NCBI GenBank assembly: GCA_964017235.1
Contig: OZ024935.1
Span: 87,635,052-87,699,051 of the forward strand
Length of the DNA stretch: 64,000 nucleotides
Direction of reading: 5' to 3'
From: Sabellastarte sp. h YS-2021
Lineage: Eukaryota; Annelida; Polychaeta; Sabellida; Sabellidae
Below, piece after piece: positions 1 to 11,115 of this stretch; the stretch's first letter is position 1, and each line of letters starts with the position of its first letter. Both the position numbers and the translations under genes were made by a program. The notes beneath the pieces are model-generated. The model was not told the origin of the DNA. It made no database searches and saw only the letters and a program-made list of their open reading frames with translations.

Positions 1-1554
1 AGTGGGGGATTCACTAATACACTTATAGACCTCGTCTTCAGTGACAGGCATAAAGGCATTGAAAGCAGGAGGCACCGATTCCGGTGCATCATTGAAAGAG
101 CCAGAAGTAGCAAAGGTGTCCCTGATTTTGCTTATTTTATTGGAGAAAAAAGAAGCAAACATGTCCGCGAGGCTTTTGTCTGAGCTATGAGCAGGCAGGA
201 CAGTCTCGGAGGTGCGATGCAACACCTTCCTCAATGACTGCCATAGCCTCTTGGGGTCACGACTATTAGCAGTTATGAGATTTGTATAGTATGAACCCTT
301 GTCTTTATTGGCCAGTCGGTTGCACCAGGCAATTTGCCTGCGGAGTCTTGACCTATTCAACTCTGACTTATGTTTTCTCCACCTTCGTTCAGATTGCCGT
401 CTAAGAGATCGAGCCATGCGATAGGAATCAGACAACCACTCATCAGACTGCTGTTTAGCCTTGCGTGAAATGATAGGAGCATGCTTGTTAAGTACCTGTG
501 TAACACCAGTTATGTACTGATCATAAAGTTCTGCAGCAGTACCTTCAGGGGACCGTACAAACGGTATATTATTAAGGTCATTTCTGAACTGGTCGATATC
601 AATCCTGTGGTACCGTCGATAAGAGACCCATTTGTCGATGCTGGTTGATGGGTGGGAGAAATCCAGTTGGCATCTTATGGCAGCATGGTCAGAAATGAAA
701 TCCCCAACACTAACATTGCGGACAAAATCTGAGTCACAAGGAGATATCAAAACATCCAGAGTGTGACCCAGTAAATGAGTCGGGCCACTGACACTTTGAA
801 CCAATCCACAACACTGAAGGATGTCGTTAAACCTGGACCTATCACCACACTCAATATTCAGATGGACATTTATATCGCCACAAATGATGAAACTGGAACC
901 AGTCGAAGACAGATAGCCAGAAAGAGCCAGAAAATCTTCCAGAAACTGAGTAGTACAAGAACCAGGAGGACGATACACACAAGCCGCAACAAAGCTATTA
1001 TAATCAGACTTAAACGAAAGTATGATAATTTCAAATGATCTGAAAACTGGTGAAGAGACAATACTGGGAGAAAAGGTTTTTCTACACAGAAAACCAACAC
1101 CACCTCCCCGACCAGTGCACCTTGGTTTTTGGATGAAATTGTAATCAGCCGGTGTAAGAGAACTCAGGAGGCCATCAGTATCATTTGGTCTAATATGCGT
1201 CTCAGCTAGACCCAGGATGTCTAGGTCGCTGCGTTTTATCAGGTCCTGCAGGAGAGGGCCTTTATTGCGAATGGATCTACAATTGACAAATCCAAAACTG
1301 GTGGGGCCAGGGTTTGAAGCAACATCGCCACACAACAAAAGGAGTAGTAATAGGTTTTTAAATTTCAGTTGTGGAGGAACCTGTTTTGTGACGCTAGTGT
1401 AACAATATTTACGGATCAAGACAGAAAGCTGAAAAATAGAAGGGATACTCCGGTCAATCTTTTCACAGTTCTGACTCCTGTCAGCATTCAGCCAGTTACA
1501 CAAGAAACCAACACACAGGAAACATATCACTAGAATGACTTTCACAAATAACAT
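1..1554 (-). CDS. Non-LTR retrotransposon ORF, N-terminal 518 codons (AP endonuclease); runs off the left edge
   Basis: Reading the minus strand from the ATG at 1554 gives 518 codons with no stop to position 1. The N terminus is hydrophobic (MLFVKVILVICFLCVGFLC), like a signal anchor. After about 75 residues a leucine run leads into GDVASNPGP (1303-1329). An AP-type endonuclease follows, with all expected motifs: VNCRSIRNK (Asn), LGLAETH (Glu), GGGVGFL, VYRPPG, ICGDINVH (GDxN) and SDHAAI (SDH). The remaining ~200 residues are the basic linker (RRQSERRWRKHKSELNR) that precedes the reverse transcriptase in CR1/Jockey-type elements. Such elements encode the nicking and reverse transcription enzymes of target-primed retrotransposition. 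The frame is undamaged, so this copy is either young or constrained. An in-frame stop about 150 nt upstream leaves 1554 as the first ATG. Clade (CR1, Rex or L2-like) cannot be settled without the reverse transcriptase. Confidence 0.9.
   Translation of the reverse strand, partial: MLFVKVILVICFLCVGFLCNWLNADRSQNCEKIDRSIPSIFQLSVLIRKYCYTSVTKQVPPQLKFKNLLLLLLLCGDVASNPGPTSFGFVNCRSIRNKGPLLQDLIKRSDLDILGLAETHIRPNDTDGLLSSLTPADYNFIQKPRCTGRGGGVGFLCRKTFSPSIVSSPVFRSFEIIILSFKSDYNSFVAACVYRPPGSCTTQFLEDFLALSGYLSSTGSSFIICGDINVHLNIECGDRSRFNDILQCCGLVQSVSGPTHLLGHTLDVLISPCDSDFVRNVSVGDFISDHAAIRCQLDFSHPSTSIDKWVSYRRYHRIDIDQFRNDLNNIPFVRSPEGTAAELYDQYITGVTQVLNKHAPIISRKAKQQSDEWLSDSYRMARSLRRQSERRWRKHKSELNRSRLRRQIAWCNRLANKDKGSYYTNLITANSRDPKRLWQSLRKVLHRTSETVLPAHSSDKSLADMFASFFSNKISKIRDTFATSGSFNDAPESVPPAFNAFMPVTEDEVYKCISESPT
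1303..1329 (-). other. 2A-like (ribosome-skipping) motif in the retrotransposon ORF
   Basis: The peptide LLLLLLLCGDVASNPGP sits between the hydrophobic N terminus and the endonuclease. The known 2A consensus is D(V/I)ExNPG|P, and 2A-like peptides are described at this position in APE-type non-LTR elements of marine invertebrates. This copy has Ala in place of the conserved Glu, so activity is uncertain. Confidence 0.7.
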
Positions 1555-2090
1555 GGCCGAGAACACATTACCCAGTCCAAAAACATAAAGGAAACCAGAA
1601 CTGTGTGAAAATAAACTGTCACAGGAAAACAAATGCAGAAAGATTGCAAGACTTAGCAAACCATAAAAGCAGAGGAACCCATAATTACAGTGATTCACAA
1701 GCCAGAGTTAAAACCACCACAACAATGACCTTAAACAATAAAAATGATACTGGGACATAAAAACCATAAAATAATCACTGGGACATGTCAGGTGATGAGG
1801 GGGAATGTGAATTACAACAACAAATGGGTTGAAAATAATACCACGATAACGGGGAATGTGGGCGATAATAGGGTATACTGATATTTAAGGAAACTAAGGC
1901 AATATTAAGGAGATTAAGACACCAGATTGTTGAAATGGAGTTTATATGTTATAAAAAACGCCAATGGTGAACCTTATAAACCAATATGTAGCATAATTCA
2001 AGCAATTTGGAATCGGAACGTCTGAAAACACAATACCCGCCACGGCCTCACGCCACAAAATCCAAAAGGATGTGACTGTGGAGGCTACTG
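1555..2090 (-). other. Presumed 5' UTR/flank of the retrotransposon
   Basis: The reading frame upstream of the ATG is open for about 50 codons (hydrophobic LLSLAIFLHLF) and then closes with TAA near 1708. No other coding signal was seen. The element's 5' boundary could not be placed, because no target-site duplication is recognisable here. Confidence 0.35.
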
Positions 2091-2094
2091 AGTG

Positions 2095-3490
2095 TCAGTC
2101 CATTGGCATTGCTGGCATGAGGCTGTGGGTGGTGATTACCGTTGTTGGGTCGTGTGATGAGAGGTGGGTTGTTGGGCTCTTCAGTGGTGTGTCACAGTGT
2201 GGCTGTGTAACTGACTGTATGGGCGACTGCATTTGCTGTTGAAGGGGCTGCTGCATCTGCTGTTGAACAGGCTGCTGCATCAGCTGTTCAAGGGGCAGCT
2301 GCGTATTCCCATTGGGCTGGCTGATGTATCTGTGGCATAGGTGGTGGCATCTGCTACTGGATGTGAAGTACGTGTTGCATGGGCAAAGGTTGATAAGTTC
2401 GCACTGGTCAAAACTGCTGCTTTAGCTGTATCAGTAGCTACGACAGTATTGGTTATGTAGAGTTGGCTGTGGGCCCAAATGTGGCGTAGGCCACGTGGTG
2501 TAGTAAAGCTTGTTATTGTTGTTCTTGTTGCTGTCTCTCCTTGCTTTTCAAGTAACTTATATGCAAAAAAGTCTCAACTTTGAAATCCTCAAATGATTCG
2601 ATGGAGAGACTCTTCAGTTCTGAATCTAGCCACTCATTCCAGCTTGTCTTCAAGTGCCTCTAAATCCATCCTCTTTTCCCGGGGTTCCATCTGGAACTCT
2701 GATTCACTTATGGTGGGGGTTAAGCAAGGTTGGATACTGGATGGGTTTTGTGATGGGGTTGGGGAGATGGCAGACAGTTTTAGTGGTTCGTTAGTCAATC
2801 CAAATCTGCCTGCAACTGAAATTGACTCCACTGTGCCAGGCTCTCCAACTGGGGTTGATCTGACTCTTCTGCTGATGGACCAGCATCTGGTGGCTTTGAC
2901 ATTGTTGCTTCAAGGGCTGGCTTGAAGGCACTCTTTGAGGAAAGATGGCACCTAATATGGGTATGTAAAAAGCAAAGTTAAATTTTGAGCCACTTCTGTT
3001 AATCTGTGAGATGAGGTGATCCTTGCCAGACTAGGCAGTGTAATCTTGCCATACATTGTCCTCTGGCTCTGGAACCATCTCTTACAGGCAGGCTTCTCCA
3101 TCTTGTTCTCAGAGCAAAATTTATCCCATACGGCCTTTTGGGGTCTTTATGGTCCATGATTCTCTTACAGCAGTTCATTGTTCTTCCACCAGCCTCAACT
3201 CATCTTCCTTGTTAAATACAACTGTCCTCTTGCTTTCCTCTGAAGCCTCCATAGTAGCCTCCTGTGTAGCCTTCATAATAACCTCCTATGTTTCCTCCAT
3301 AGTATCCTCCTGTGTAGCCCCCAAAGTAGCCTCTTGTGTAGCCTCCATAGCAGCCTCCTGTGTAGCCTCCTGTGTAGCCTCACGCACAGTAGCCTCCTGT
3401 GGAGTCTCAGTCACGTGGCCACTGTCACTCTCTGGGCTTCTTAACCTTGTCTGTTGCAGCAACCATTCTTTTCTGCTTCTTCTTTAGTTG
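2095..3490 (-). pseudogene. Degenerate MADF/BESS-like gene, possibly a PIF/Harbinger accessory protein
   Basis: The minus strand carries protein-like pieces in shifting frames, in a sensible order: an acidic EAT/QEA repeat tract (about 3240-3390), then VFNKEDELRLVEEQ, which resembles the start of a MADF domain. CKRWFQSQRTMYGKITLP (about 3040-3110) resembles the middle of MADF-like proteins. Then come a Ser/Pro/acidic linker (2634-2880), WNEWLDSELKSLSIESFEDF (about 2570-2640), resembling a BESS motif, and a Gln-rich tail (QQPVQQQMQQPLQQQMQ, 2218-2280). Stops and frame changes break it repeatedly. MADF/Myb-like DNA-binding proteins are the usual second gene of PIF/Harbinger transposons, and short GGGCC-ended elements of that type lie nearby, but the link is inference. 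It could instead be a broken host MADF gene. Confidence 0.4.
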
Positions 3491-3494
3491 CATA

Positions 3495-4836
3495 ATGACA
3501 ATAACTTAACTTTAAACACACTATAAAATGAACTCAATAAAAACTGAATAGAAATGCCACTATGTGATATCCAAACTATTGCAGAGTATTAAGTGAAATA
3601 TGTCCAATTATATGTAAAAGTATGTGTACTCCTCAATTGCTAGCCATGAAATGAATGCTGAGGCCTGAATCACGGGGGTTTATGTAGGGAATCACGAACC
3701 TTTGAAGTCATTTTGTTGATCCCATCCCCATTGGGAAGAAATCGTAAAGCCACCGTATTGTTAACGCTCGACGATTGACCTTTTGCATTCACGTCACTAT
3801 ATGACGTCAGGATGACGTTTTTATTGAACAACGTCCATTTTGGACGGCAAAACACGGATTATTAGTGCTGTACTTTGATAAAAAAATTAGACTTACGCCT
3901 TTTCAAATCATATATTTGAGTTCAGTAAAAAGGGAAATAATTCTAAATATATTTCCTTAATGAAGGCACAGCTTTTAAAAAAATATTATTTTGTCTTTAA
4001 TTATTATTTTGATATTTATAGGAACTTTTGTCAGTTTTTACTTGCGAACGAGAAACACTTACACTAAACAATTTTATCAAAAATACACAACTTTTAAATT
4101 ATTATTTCTCTTTGAATAATTCGTCATTTTTAGTTCTGTAAAATTATATTGATGTGAAGGAAATCAACAGTTTGGTAAAATGAAAATAAGGAATTCTTCT
4201 AGTCTAACATTTTTATATTTGCCTGTACTTAGGACACACATTACAGAAAAATGGATATTTTGCATTTTACTACAAGTTTAATACTCTATATCTCGACAAT
4301 TCTGCATCCTAATGTTATTTTTGAAACAGTACCAGATAGACTATTGCTTGTACATTTATGTGTGCAATTTTAAAGTCAATAAGATGCCAATCAAGCTAAA
4401 ATTTAGTGGGCAGGTATGTCATGGGGTACAGACAGATTCTTCCAAATTTGGTGTCATTTGTTTAAAAATTAAAGTCAGGAGACAGTTTTTCTTATTTTTA
4501 ATTGGGAATACACAGTGAAACTGTTTCTCTTCATCCCATACGTAAAAAATCAATATTTTGCTTTCTGATGTCATTATAATTAATGATGTCACAATGCAAT
4601 TCTCATTGTGAGGTCACAAACCTAGCTTGTGATACTTGCTGTCTTTAAGTAAAAATATTTCTTCTCATTTTATGTCTTGAAATTGACACAAAGATAATAA
4701 AGAGGGGCGTGGTATATTCATCATTTTTATTAATTATTATTTCTGTTTTTATTTTCTCTTTTTTTCTTTCAATTCCTTGACAGGCCATCACAAAAATTTA
4801 CCATGAGTGATTTTCACCAAGAAGTGACTTTTAAGC
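3495..4836. other. AT-rich non-coding DNA, no feature seen
   Basis: No conserved reading frame, RNA gene or clear repeat was recognised. The short open frames here look random. Confidence 0.5.
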
Positions 4837-5225
4837 TATATTTTACCTCCACCAGCAGTTTATGTTTTGGGGTGCAAATTGTTTGTCTATTTGTCTGTCT
4901 GTCTGTTTTTTTTGGTGTTTAGATTACCCAAGAATTAATGAACATATCTTTTTAAAAAAAAATTTGTGGGTAGGACCTGGCCAACGGAAGAATTAAGTTA
5001 CTAAAAGAAAGATCTGGATCTTATTTTGGATACAAAAAAATCAAGAATATTCATATTCGTAGGTCCCATTTCAATGTATTTTTAATGAATTTGGCTTTCT
5101 ATACTTGATATTTCTTCGAAAATTAATTTACATGTTTTTTTATTTTATTGTCTTCCTTACAATACTTTATATCACTATAGAAACTGGTTACATGGAGTCG
5201 AGCCTTTTGCTCTCTCTGAGTGCAT
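4837..5225 (+). repeat. Dispersed repeat R1, copy 1
   Basis: It opens with tacctccaccagcagtttatgttttggg, as R1 copies do, followed by a (TGTC)n stretch, a block like 'ggacctggccaacggaag...gatctggatc' and an ending tctctgagtgca. The other copies near 7.6-10.3 kb and 11.0/13.5 kb share the ggaggttatgttt opening and the 'aaagatttggatcatatt' block. Short repeats with this opening are common in marine invertebrate genomes (general knowledge). Confidence 0.6.
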
Positions 5226-6525
5226 CTTGTTAGGTATGCGATAGCTTTATGACAAGGTTTACAATTGTAAGAATTTCAAACCGTTTAAAATTATCAGGAA
5301 CCTTGGGATTTGTATGCAATATATTCACAATACTCAGGATGGTCCTGATTGAGGTTTACAAGGAAGGAGATGAAAAAGATTCACTTTCTGATTCCCAAAT
5401 TTTCACAATCGGGAGCAAGGTTTACAATAGAAATGTAAAGGAATGTGTTAAGGTCTGTGAAATCATAAGGTACTCATTAAGGTACTCGGAGTATTGCCAA
5501 ATAATAAATAATCCCATATATATAATAATATTTATTGTAGGAAACCTTCTTGAATGCAAAAAAATACGTCAAATGAAGATGATATGGATGAGTGGCACAC
5601 ATATTATATTGTTTATCTGCATGGGTGACAACAAACTTTGATCATACATGTATAACCAGTGGTGTTTAACTTTAATTGTCAACCACTTTGTTTCAGAAAT
5701 CAGTAATATTAGTCTATATTTATCAAAAGAATGCCAAAAAATAGCTGAGAAACATAGCCGTGGTTAGCAGTAAACTACAAAAAAATCCAGCCTTTAAGTT
5801 GAAACTTCACCATTTTTGCACAGATATTAATGTGACAAAAAAGCAGAATTTCTGTAAAAACACCCATTTGAGAACAATCCCGACTAAATACTTCTAGTAT
5901 TAAGAATTTCACTGAAGTTTGAAAATAAGCTCATCCTGAAATTACATATCTAGAACCGTCCGCTGTTTCCCTGAGAAACCGAGACTTTACCTTAATTGTT
6001 TGTTCCTTCTATGTCTGATTTCTGTTTTCAAGTCGGAAATCCACCGTAAAGGACTACACCTTGATCTCGGAAAACTTAAAACAAAGTCCGTCTTTACCTC
6101 GGTGTGAGGCGGACAGAAATGATTTTCAATAACTAGACGAAGTTTTAAAACATTACCAAAATTTCTGTGGCAAAGACAAGAGCAGGGATGATAGCTAAAT
6201 GTAGAAGTATAAAATTTAAAGAAGATGTAAGAAAGTTAGAGAGGGCTTTATAACCATAATTTGGCGCCAATTGAAAACATATCTATGAGAAGGGGGCTTA
6301 AATTTTACAAAAATAAATCGACATTTTCTTACGCATTTGCAATTAGCCACGGTAACGATTGAAAAGTAATTACGTGGTGGATGAAAAATGTCACACATAC
6401 ACACATTCAGTCCCCGTCAAATTGTGTTAAATACCCCCCCATAAACTGAGAATCTGAGATAAATGTGAACATTTGACGGACAATGGAAGAGATTCAGGCA
6501 CCGCTCGTAAAACTGACGGAAGATT
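5226..6525. other. Non-coding DNA, no feature seen
   Basis: An open frame at 5249-5641 has no recognisable domain and a random-looking composition. Nothing else could be supported. Confidence 0.45.
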
Positions 6526-6526
6526 C

Positions 6527-6575
6527 CCCCCCCCCCCCTCGACCCATGAAGATTCCCCCCCCCCCCCCCCCCCCC
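6527..6575. repeat. Two poly-C runs
   Basis: Two long C homopolymers (about 6527-6538 and 6555-6575) sit between duplicated gaagattc and tcgacccat blocks, so a ~40-bp unit is duplicated. Run lengths may be sequencing or assembly artefacts. Confidence 0.8.
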
Positions 6576-7600
6576 TCGACCCATATTTAACGACGTTTCG
6601 ACTGAATGCACCTCTCTCTCTTCACTTACATAATATATCCACATATGACAAATAACTACTATATGGCTTATTTCGGCAGTGGAACTGTCATTACAAATAA
6701 GTTCTGACACTAAGTAAACAAGCTCTATAAGAGACCATAGTGATCGTGAATAGTAGTGCATTATTACTGTTTCTTGTTTGCCCTTTTAGTATAATACAGT
6801 ATAATACTGTATGAGCCATATTCATGTATTGGAGTTCTGAGTGCATATCTGACAATGATGTCATATTTATGACGAACAATAAAATAATGCCATAGTATAA
6901 TTTTGGCTAAAAATGAAGGGAAATACATAATACAGCGTAACAATTCACAGACAAATATTGTATTCCAGCTTTATACATTTCCTAGAGGTGTTTCAGTCTA
7001 TTTGCTGTATTCTTGCAGTATTTCCCTCCTTGCGGCAAAGGCGGCCAATTTTAGTCTACAAAGATACTAATCTGCCGGAATTGACACATTAACATATGTA
7101 CAGCCGAATAATTATTATAAAGAGTGTAAATATTATAGAAATCAATCGCTATATGGTAGTAGATCTATCTCAGTAATCAGGAAGTAAAACGAAAGTACTA
7201 CAATCTATTTATAGCTTCCGAGTACCTATCAGTACTAGATCTGCGCATTTTGAATATTGTTTGTGCTGTAGGTTATTTTAACTGAATTTATACTCGTGGC
7301 TACAATTGATATTGCATACAAAAGTTTGTCATGTACAGCATATGAAGTTTATCTGGAAAAAGAATATGGTGTTTGGGACTACTTTGTAAAATATGCTATC
7401 TGCAAATATGGTAACGTTTGAATTAAGTTTTTATATATATATTAAGAAACATTCATGCTACATTTAAGTATATAGACAATATACCTCCATACAGCAGATT
7501 ATAAACACCTAATGTTATTGTAAACACAGTGTAGTGATGGTGCTCTAATCTATGAATATAATGTGTATTGTTGGAAATTTTGCATAATGTTATGCAAATT
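6576..7600. other. Non-coding DNA, no feature seen
   Basis: AT-rich sequence without a credible gene or recognisable mobile element. Confidence 0.45.
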
Positions 7601-8705
7601 AATCTTTTGGTTAATTAACTTCACCAGGAGGTTATGTTTTAGGTCCATTTGTTTGTCAGTCAGTCAGACTCTCTGTTTGTTAGACCGAGTTACTGTCCTG
7701 TTGATATTTCTGATGGTATGTAATGCCGAGGGACAGAGTTCACATGTACCTGTTTTCTGTGTAAATCTTGAACGGCATATTTGTACACATATTACCACAA
7801 GTATAAAGTGCAATTTGGTTTCTTTAAGGTATGTACATGTGCCATTCACTTATCTTTCATGCCAGTCAAACTGGCATGTATATATTTCAACCTATTTTCA
7901 AAATGTAAACAAACCTTCAACATTACATAGTTCTCTGCAAAAAAATTCCTGGCATTGAAAAATAGTTTATAGTTTATCAGCATATGGATTGGAAATTAGA
8001 TACAGCTATAATAGACATAACAATAACCTTTTAAAGTGAATGCAATAATTCTCCACAGTTCAAAATGTACACAGAAAACAAGTACATGTGAGCTCTGTCC
8101 CTCGCCATTGTGGCCATCAGTATATCAAAAGCAATTGGCGACGGGACAGAAACTCGGCCTATCTGTTTGTATGTCTGTGTTTCTGAAATTTTTTTTGTGA
8201 CTAGGACATGACCAAGGGAAGAAGTAATTAAATTGTGGTAAAGATTCCGATCATATTTGGGATACCCAAAAAAATCCAGGGGCCGATTTCACAAAGGGAC
8301 TTAATTAGACTTATCTAAGTTTTGGGCCAAGTCAAGGACTTAAATCTAAGACTTTGGTCTTGGCTAGGTCTGGGACTTAAAATAGATTTCACAAATGGTG
8401 ACTTAGCTAAGTCCAAACTTATCAAATAACCACAGTGGTTTTCAGTGTCATGTGACCTTTTATATCTATTAAAAATGTACTATTGGTGACACATATCTTA
8501 CATTTGATGCATTGTATCTAAGGATAAGTGCTGTTTTGAAATGGAAAACCTTGTTACCACATATCAACTTTCCAATGACTACTTTAGTGAGGTATTCTTC
8601 ATAATTGTACTTTATTTACAGCCATTTCAAATTTTGAATTGGAGAAAAGTTTATGGCGGCCACATTTAGGTCCCCTTTACCAAATTTAAACCCTCTACCT
8701 ACCAG

Positions 8706-9309
8706 GGGCGGATTTCATGAAAGGTCTCATACTTAGCCCAGTCTCAGGCTGAGCCACTGGCTCAAATCTGAGCCTTTTGGCTCAGTTAAGTATTTGTCTC
8801 AAATGGTTTTCACAGAAGGGGTCTCAGTTGAGACCAAGCTTATCAAATAACCACAGTGGTTTTCTGTGTCATGTGACTTTTTTGTAGTAAAAATATTCTA
8901 CTGATGAAATGTATGTTCCTTGTTTGACACATAATATCTCTAGTCAAATACTATTTTGCTACGGGAAACCTTGTGAACATGTAAAAACAACCAAAACAAT
9001 TTGCTCCTGACCAAAACACTACTTCAGGGGGTTGTTTATATACCTGTACCCTATTTTCAGCCATTTCAAATTTTGAAGTAAGGAAGGAATTATGGTGGCC
9101 ATATTTGAGCCTTTGTTTACAAAACTTAAGCCCACTTTGTACCAATCTCAACATTTGAGCCAGTGACTCAGCCAAAGCTGAGACTGAGACCTTTTGTGAA
9201 ATCCATAAAGGCTGAGCCCATGGGCTCAAGTAAAATATTCCAATAATTTGAGACTAAAGTCTCAAATTTGAGCCTGAGACCAGGCTAAGACCTTTCATGA
9301 AATCCGCCC
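8706..9309 (+). mobile_element. Nested MITE, 604 bp, with CAG duplication
   Basis: Terminal inverted repeats GGGCGGATTTCATGAAAGG..CCTTTCATGAAATCCGCCC are flanked by CAG at 8703-8705 and 9310-9312. It is a diverged subfamily ('gctcagtctcag' body rather than 'cttagactta') inserted into the older copy. Confidence 0.8.
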
Positions 9310-9378
9310 CAGACTGATAGTTAAGGCCACTGACTTAGCAAATTCATGGACTTAGCTGCATTGTGAAATCCACTACAG

Positions 9379-9916
9379 GGGCCGGTTTCACAAAGGGTCT
9401 CAGACTTAGGCTAAGTCAGGGACTTAAATCTGAGTCATTTGTCTTTGCCAAGTCCTGGACATAAATGGATTTCACGAAGGGTGGCTTAGCGAAGTCCAAG
9501 CTTGTCATATAACCACAGTGGTTTTCTGTGTCATGTGACCCTTTATTTCTACTCAAAATATTTTAGAGGTAACATATATCCCTTGTTTAGCTCATTTTAT
9601 CTTTGACAAAATGTTGTATTTTTAAATGGGAAACCTTACACAGACGTATCCAAAGAATAATTTAGGGAGGTGTTCTATATATTTATTCTTTATTTTCTAG
9701 CATTTCAAATTTTGAAGTGAGAAAAATATATGGCGGCCATATTTAAGCCTTTGTTTACAAAAGTTAAGCCTACTCTTGGGTAGACTTAGCTAAAGCCTAG
9801 ACTTAGCAGCTCTGTGAAATCCTCCAAGTCTAAGATCACAGACTTAGCCTCATTTTAAGACAAAAGTCTTCAATTTAAGTCTAAGTCTGGGCGAAGTCCT
9901 TTTGTGAAATCAACCC
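9379..9916 (+). mobile_element. Third MITE of the composite block, 538 bp
   Basis: It starts with GGGCCGGTTTCACAAAGGG after CAG (9376-9378). Its right end is also the right end of the whole block, so the older element's own right terminus is missing, probably by deletion or recombination between the two similar ends. Confidence 0.65.
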
Positions 9917-10290
9917 CAGAATTTTTAAAGATCCCATACTCAACTTATTTCAGTTACTTTAACTTTTCTGGTTAAAATTTGTCCAGACCTAAATAGTGTA
10001 TCTTCACAAAATTATGAATATTCATAGGGCCTGCCCGCCTGGCCAGAGGAAGATGTGAATTACATTTTGGAAAAGATTTGGATCATATTCTGGATACAAA
10101 AGTCCAGAATTTTTTGGAAGCAACCCTCTGGTGAAAGTATGCTCTCGATGAATTTTTTTCTAATTTACAAAGAATATTCAGTTACATTGCAATTTTTAGT
10201 GGTTTTGTTTAATATCACTTGTAATATTCCATGCATTAAGTTGTGGGTCCATGTTCCTGACATTAGTCCTGACCCATCCCGATTTTGAGG

Positions 10291-11005
10291 TCAGGAGCAA
10301 ATTTTGCAAGTTAGGTAGAGAAGGATGTTCAACATGTTTAATGTTTTTGGAAAAGTTGGTAACTTTTCTTCCCAATCCCTGAGTCCAGGGAGAGGTCTGA
10401 TAGGATGGGAAGACACTCAAAACAGATCTGATTGCCAACATGATTGACTGGATTACTGTTACGACAAGTCGGATTAAAATCTTGTAGGTCGGGCACTTTT
10501 TGACCTTCACTCAGCTGATCTATGAAACAAATTAAGTGTAGTTAAGTGTAATTAAGTAGGCTACTACCTTGCAATCGCCCTTTATTCTTCACAAATCAGA
10601 AGGGTCAGGGATATGAACCTATCGTGTCATATCAAAGGTCAAAACTGTGGCATTACATCCAGTTATACAGCCAGGCATGTCGTATCAGTGATTAGTTGGA
10701 TTAAAGTCAGATATGTCAGGGTTCAAAAGTCCTGGGGGCTACAAACTGTGTGACTGAAAAAATTGCATGGTTAAAAACTATTGCCAAAGCAAAAGAACAA
10801 GAACTGTGTCATTTGTTTGGTTGATATTTACTCATAATATCTCACAGATATATAAAATGTGCTAGTAGCCTAGTATTTGTTTATACAAAATCAAGACCTG
10901 GCTTGTAATCTTAGTGTATTAGTTGCCTACTGATTACGAAGTATACAATACTAGCTATGTATGTGATTATTGTATTCAGTTAGTTACTATACATAATCAT
11001 TATTA
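10291..11005. other. Non-coding DNA, no feature seen
   Basis: No gene-like frame or repeat was recognised. Confidence 0.4.
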
Positions 11006-11102
11006 CCTCCGCCAAGGAGGTTATGTTTTTAGAGGTGTGCATTGGTCAGTTTGCCCACTGGTTTGGCAAAAGTTATGAAAGGATTTTTGATAAAATATTC
11101 AG

Positions 11103-11115
11103 GAACTGTTGACAC
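11103..11115. repeat. LINE target-site duplication, left copy
   Basis: gaactgttgacac is identical to 13373-13385. It flanks the poly(A) end of the LINE. Confidence 0.9.

Larger units (their letters stand above)
8280..9916 (+). mobile_element. Composite GGGCC-type MITE block (PIF/Harbinger-like)
   Basis: The outer ends are inverted: GGGCCGATTTCACAAAGG on the left and the complement of GGGTTGATTTCACAAAAGG on the right, flanked by CAG (8277-8279 and 9917-9919). A 3-bp CWG or TWA duplication is the known signature of PIF/Harbinger transposons. No transposase is encoded. The block contains two further elements, 8706-9309 and 9379-9916. The internal line 'accacagtggttttctgtgtcatgtgacc' recurs in each. 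Confidence 0.7.
7610..10290 (+). repeat. Dispersed repeat R1, copy 2, interrupted by MITEs
   Basis: The head (caggaggttatgttttagg, 7626-7645) and a second internal block (8150-8279) match R1. The sequence then stops at a CAG and resumes at 9917 with cagaatttttaaagat. The uninterrupted junction exists at about 10095 (tccagaattttttgg), within R1-like sequence that runs to about 10150. The segment between is the composite MITE at 8280-9916. Confidence 0.55.

Noticed and set aside
870..1103. Plus- and minus-strand short frames at 775-1402
   Set aside because: They are out-of-frame shadows of the endonuclease ORF, which reads through the whole region in another minus-strand frame.
6417..6761. Gly-rich and Pro-rich open frames around the poly-C runs
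   Set aside because: They arise from homopolymer translation and have no other support.
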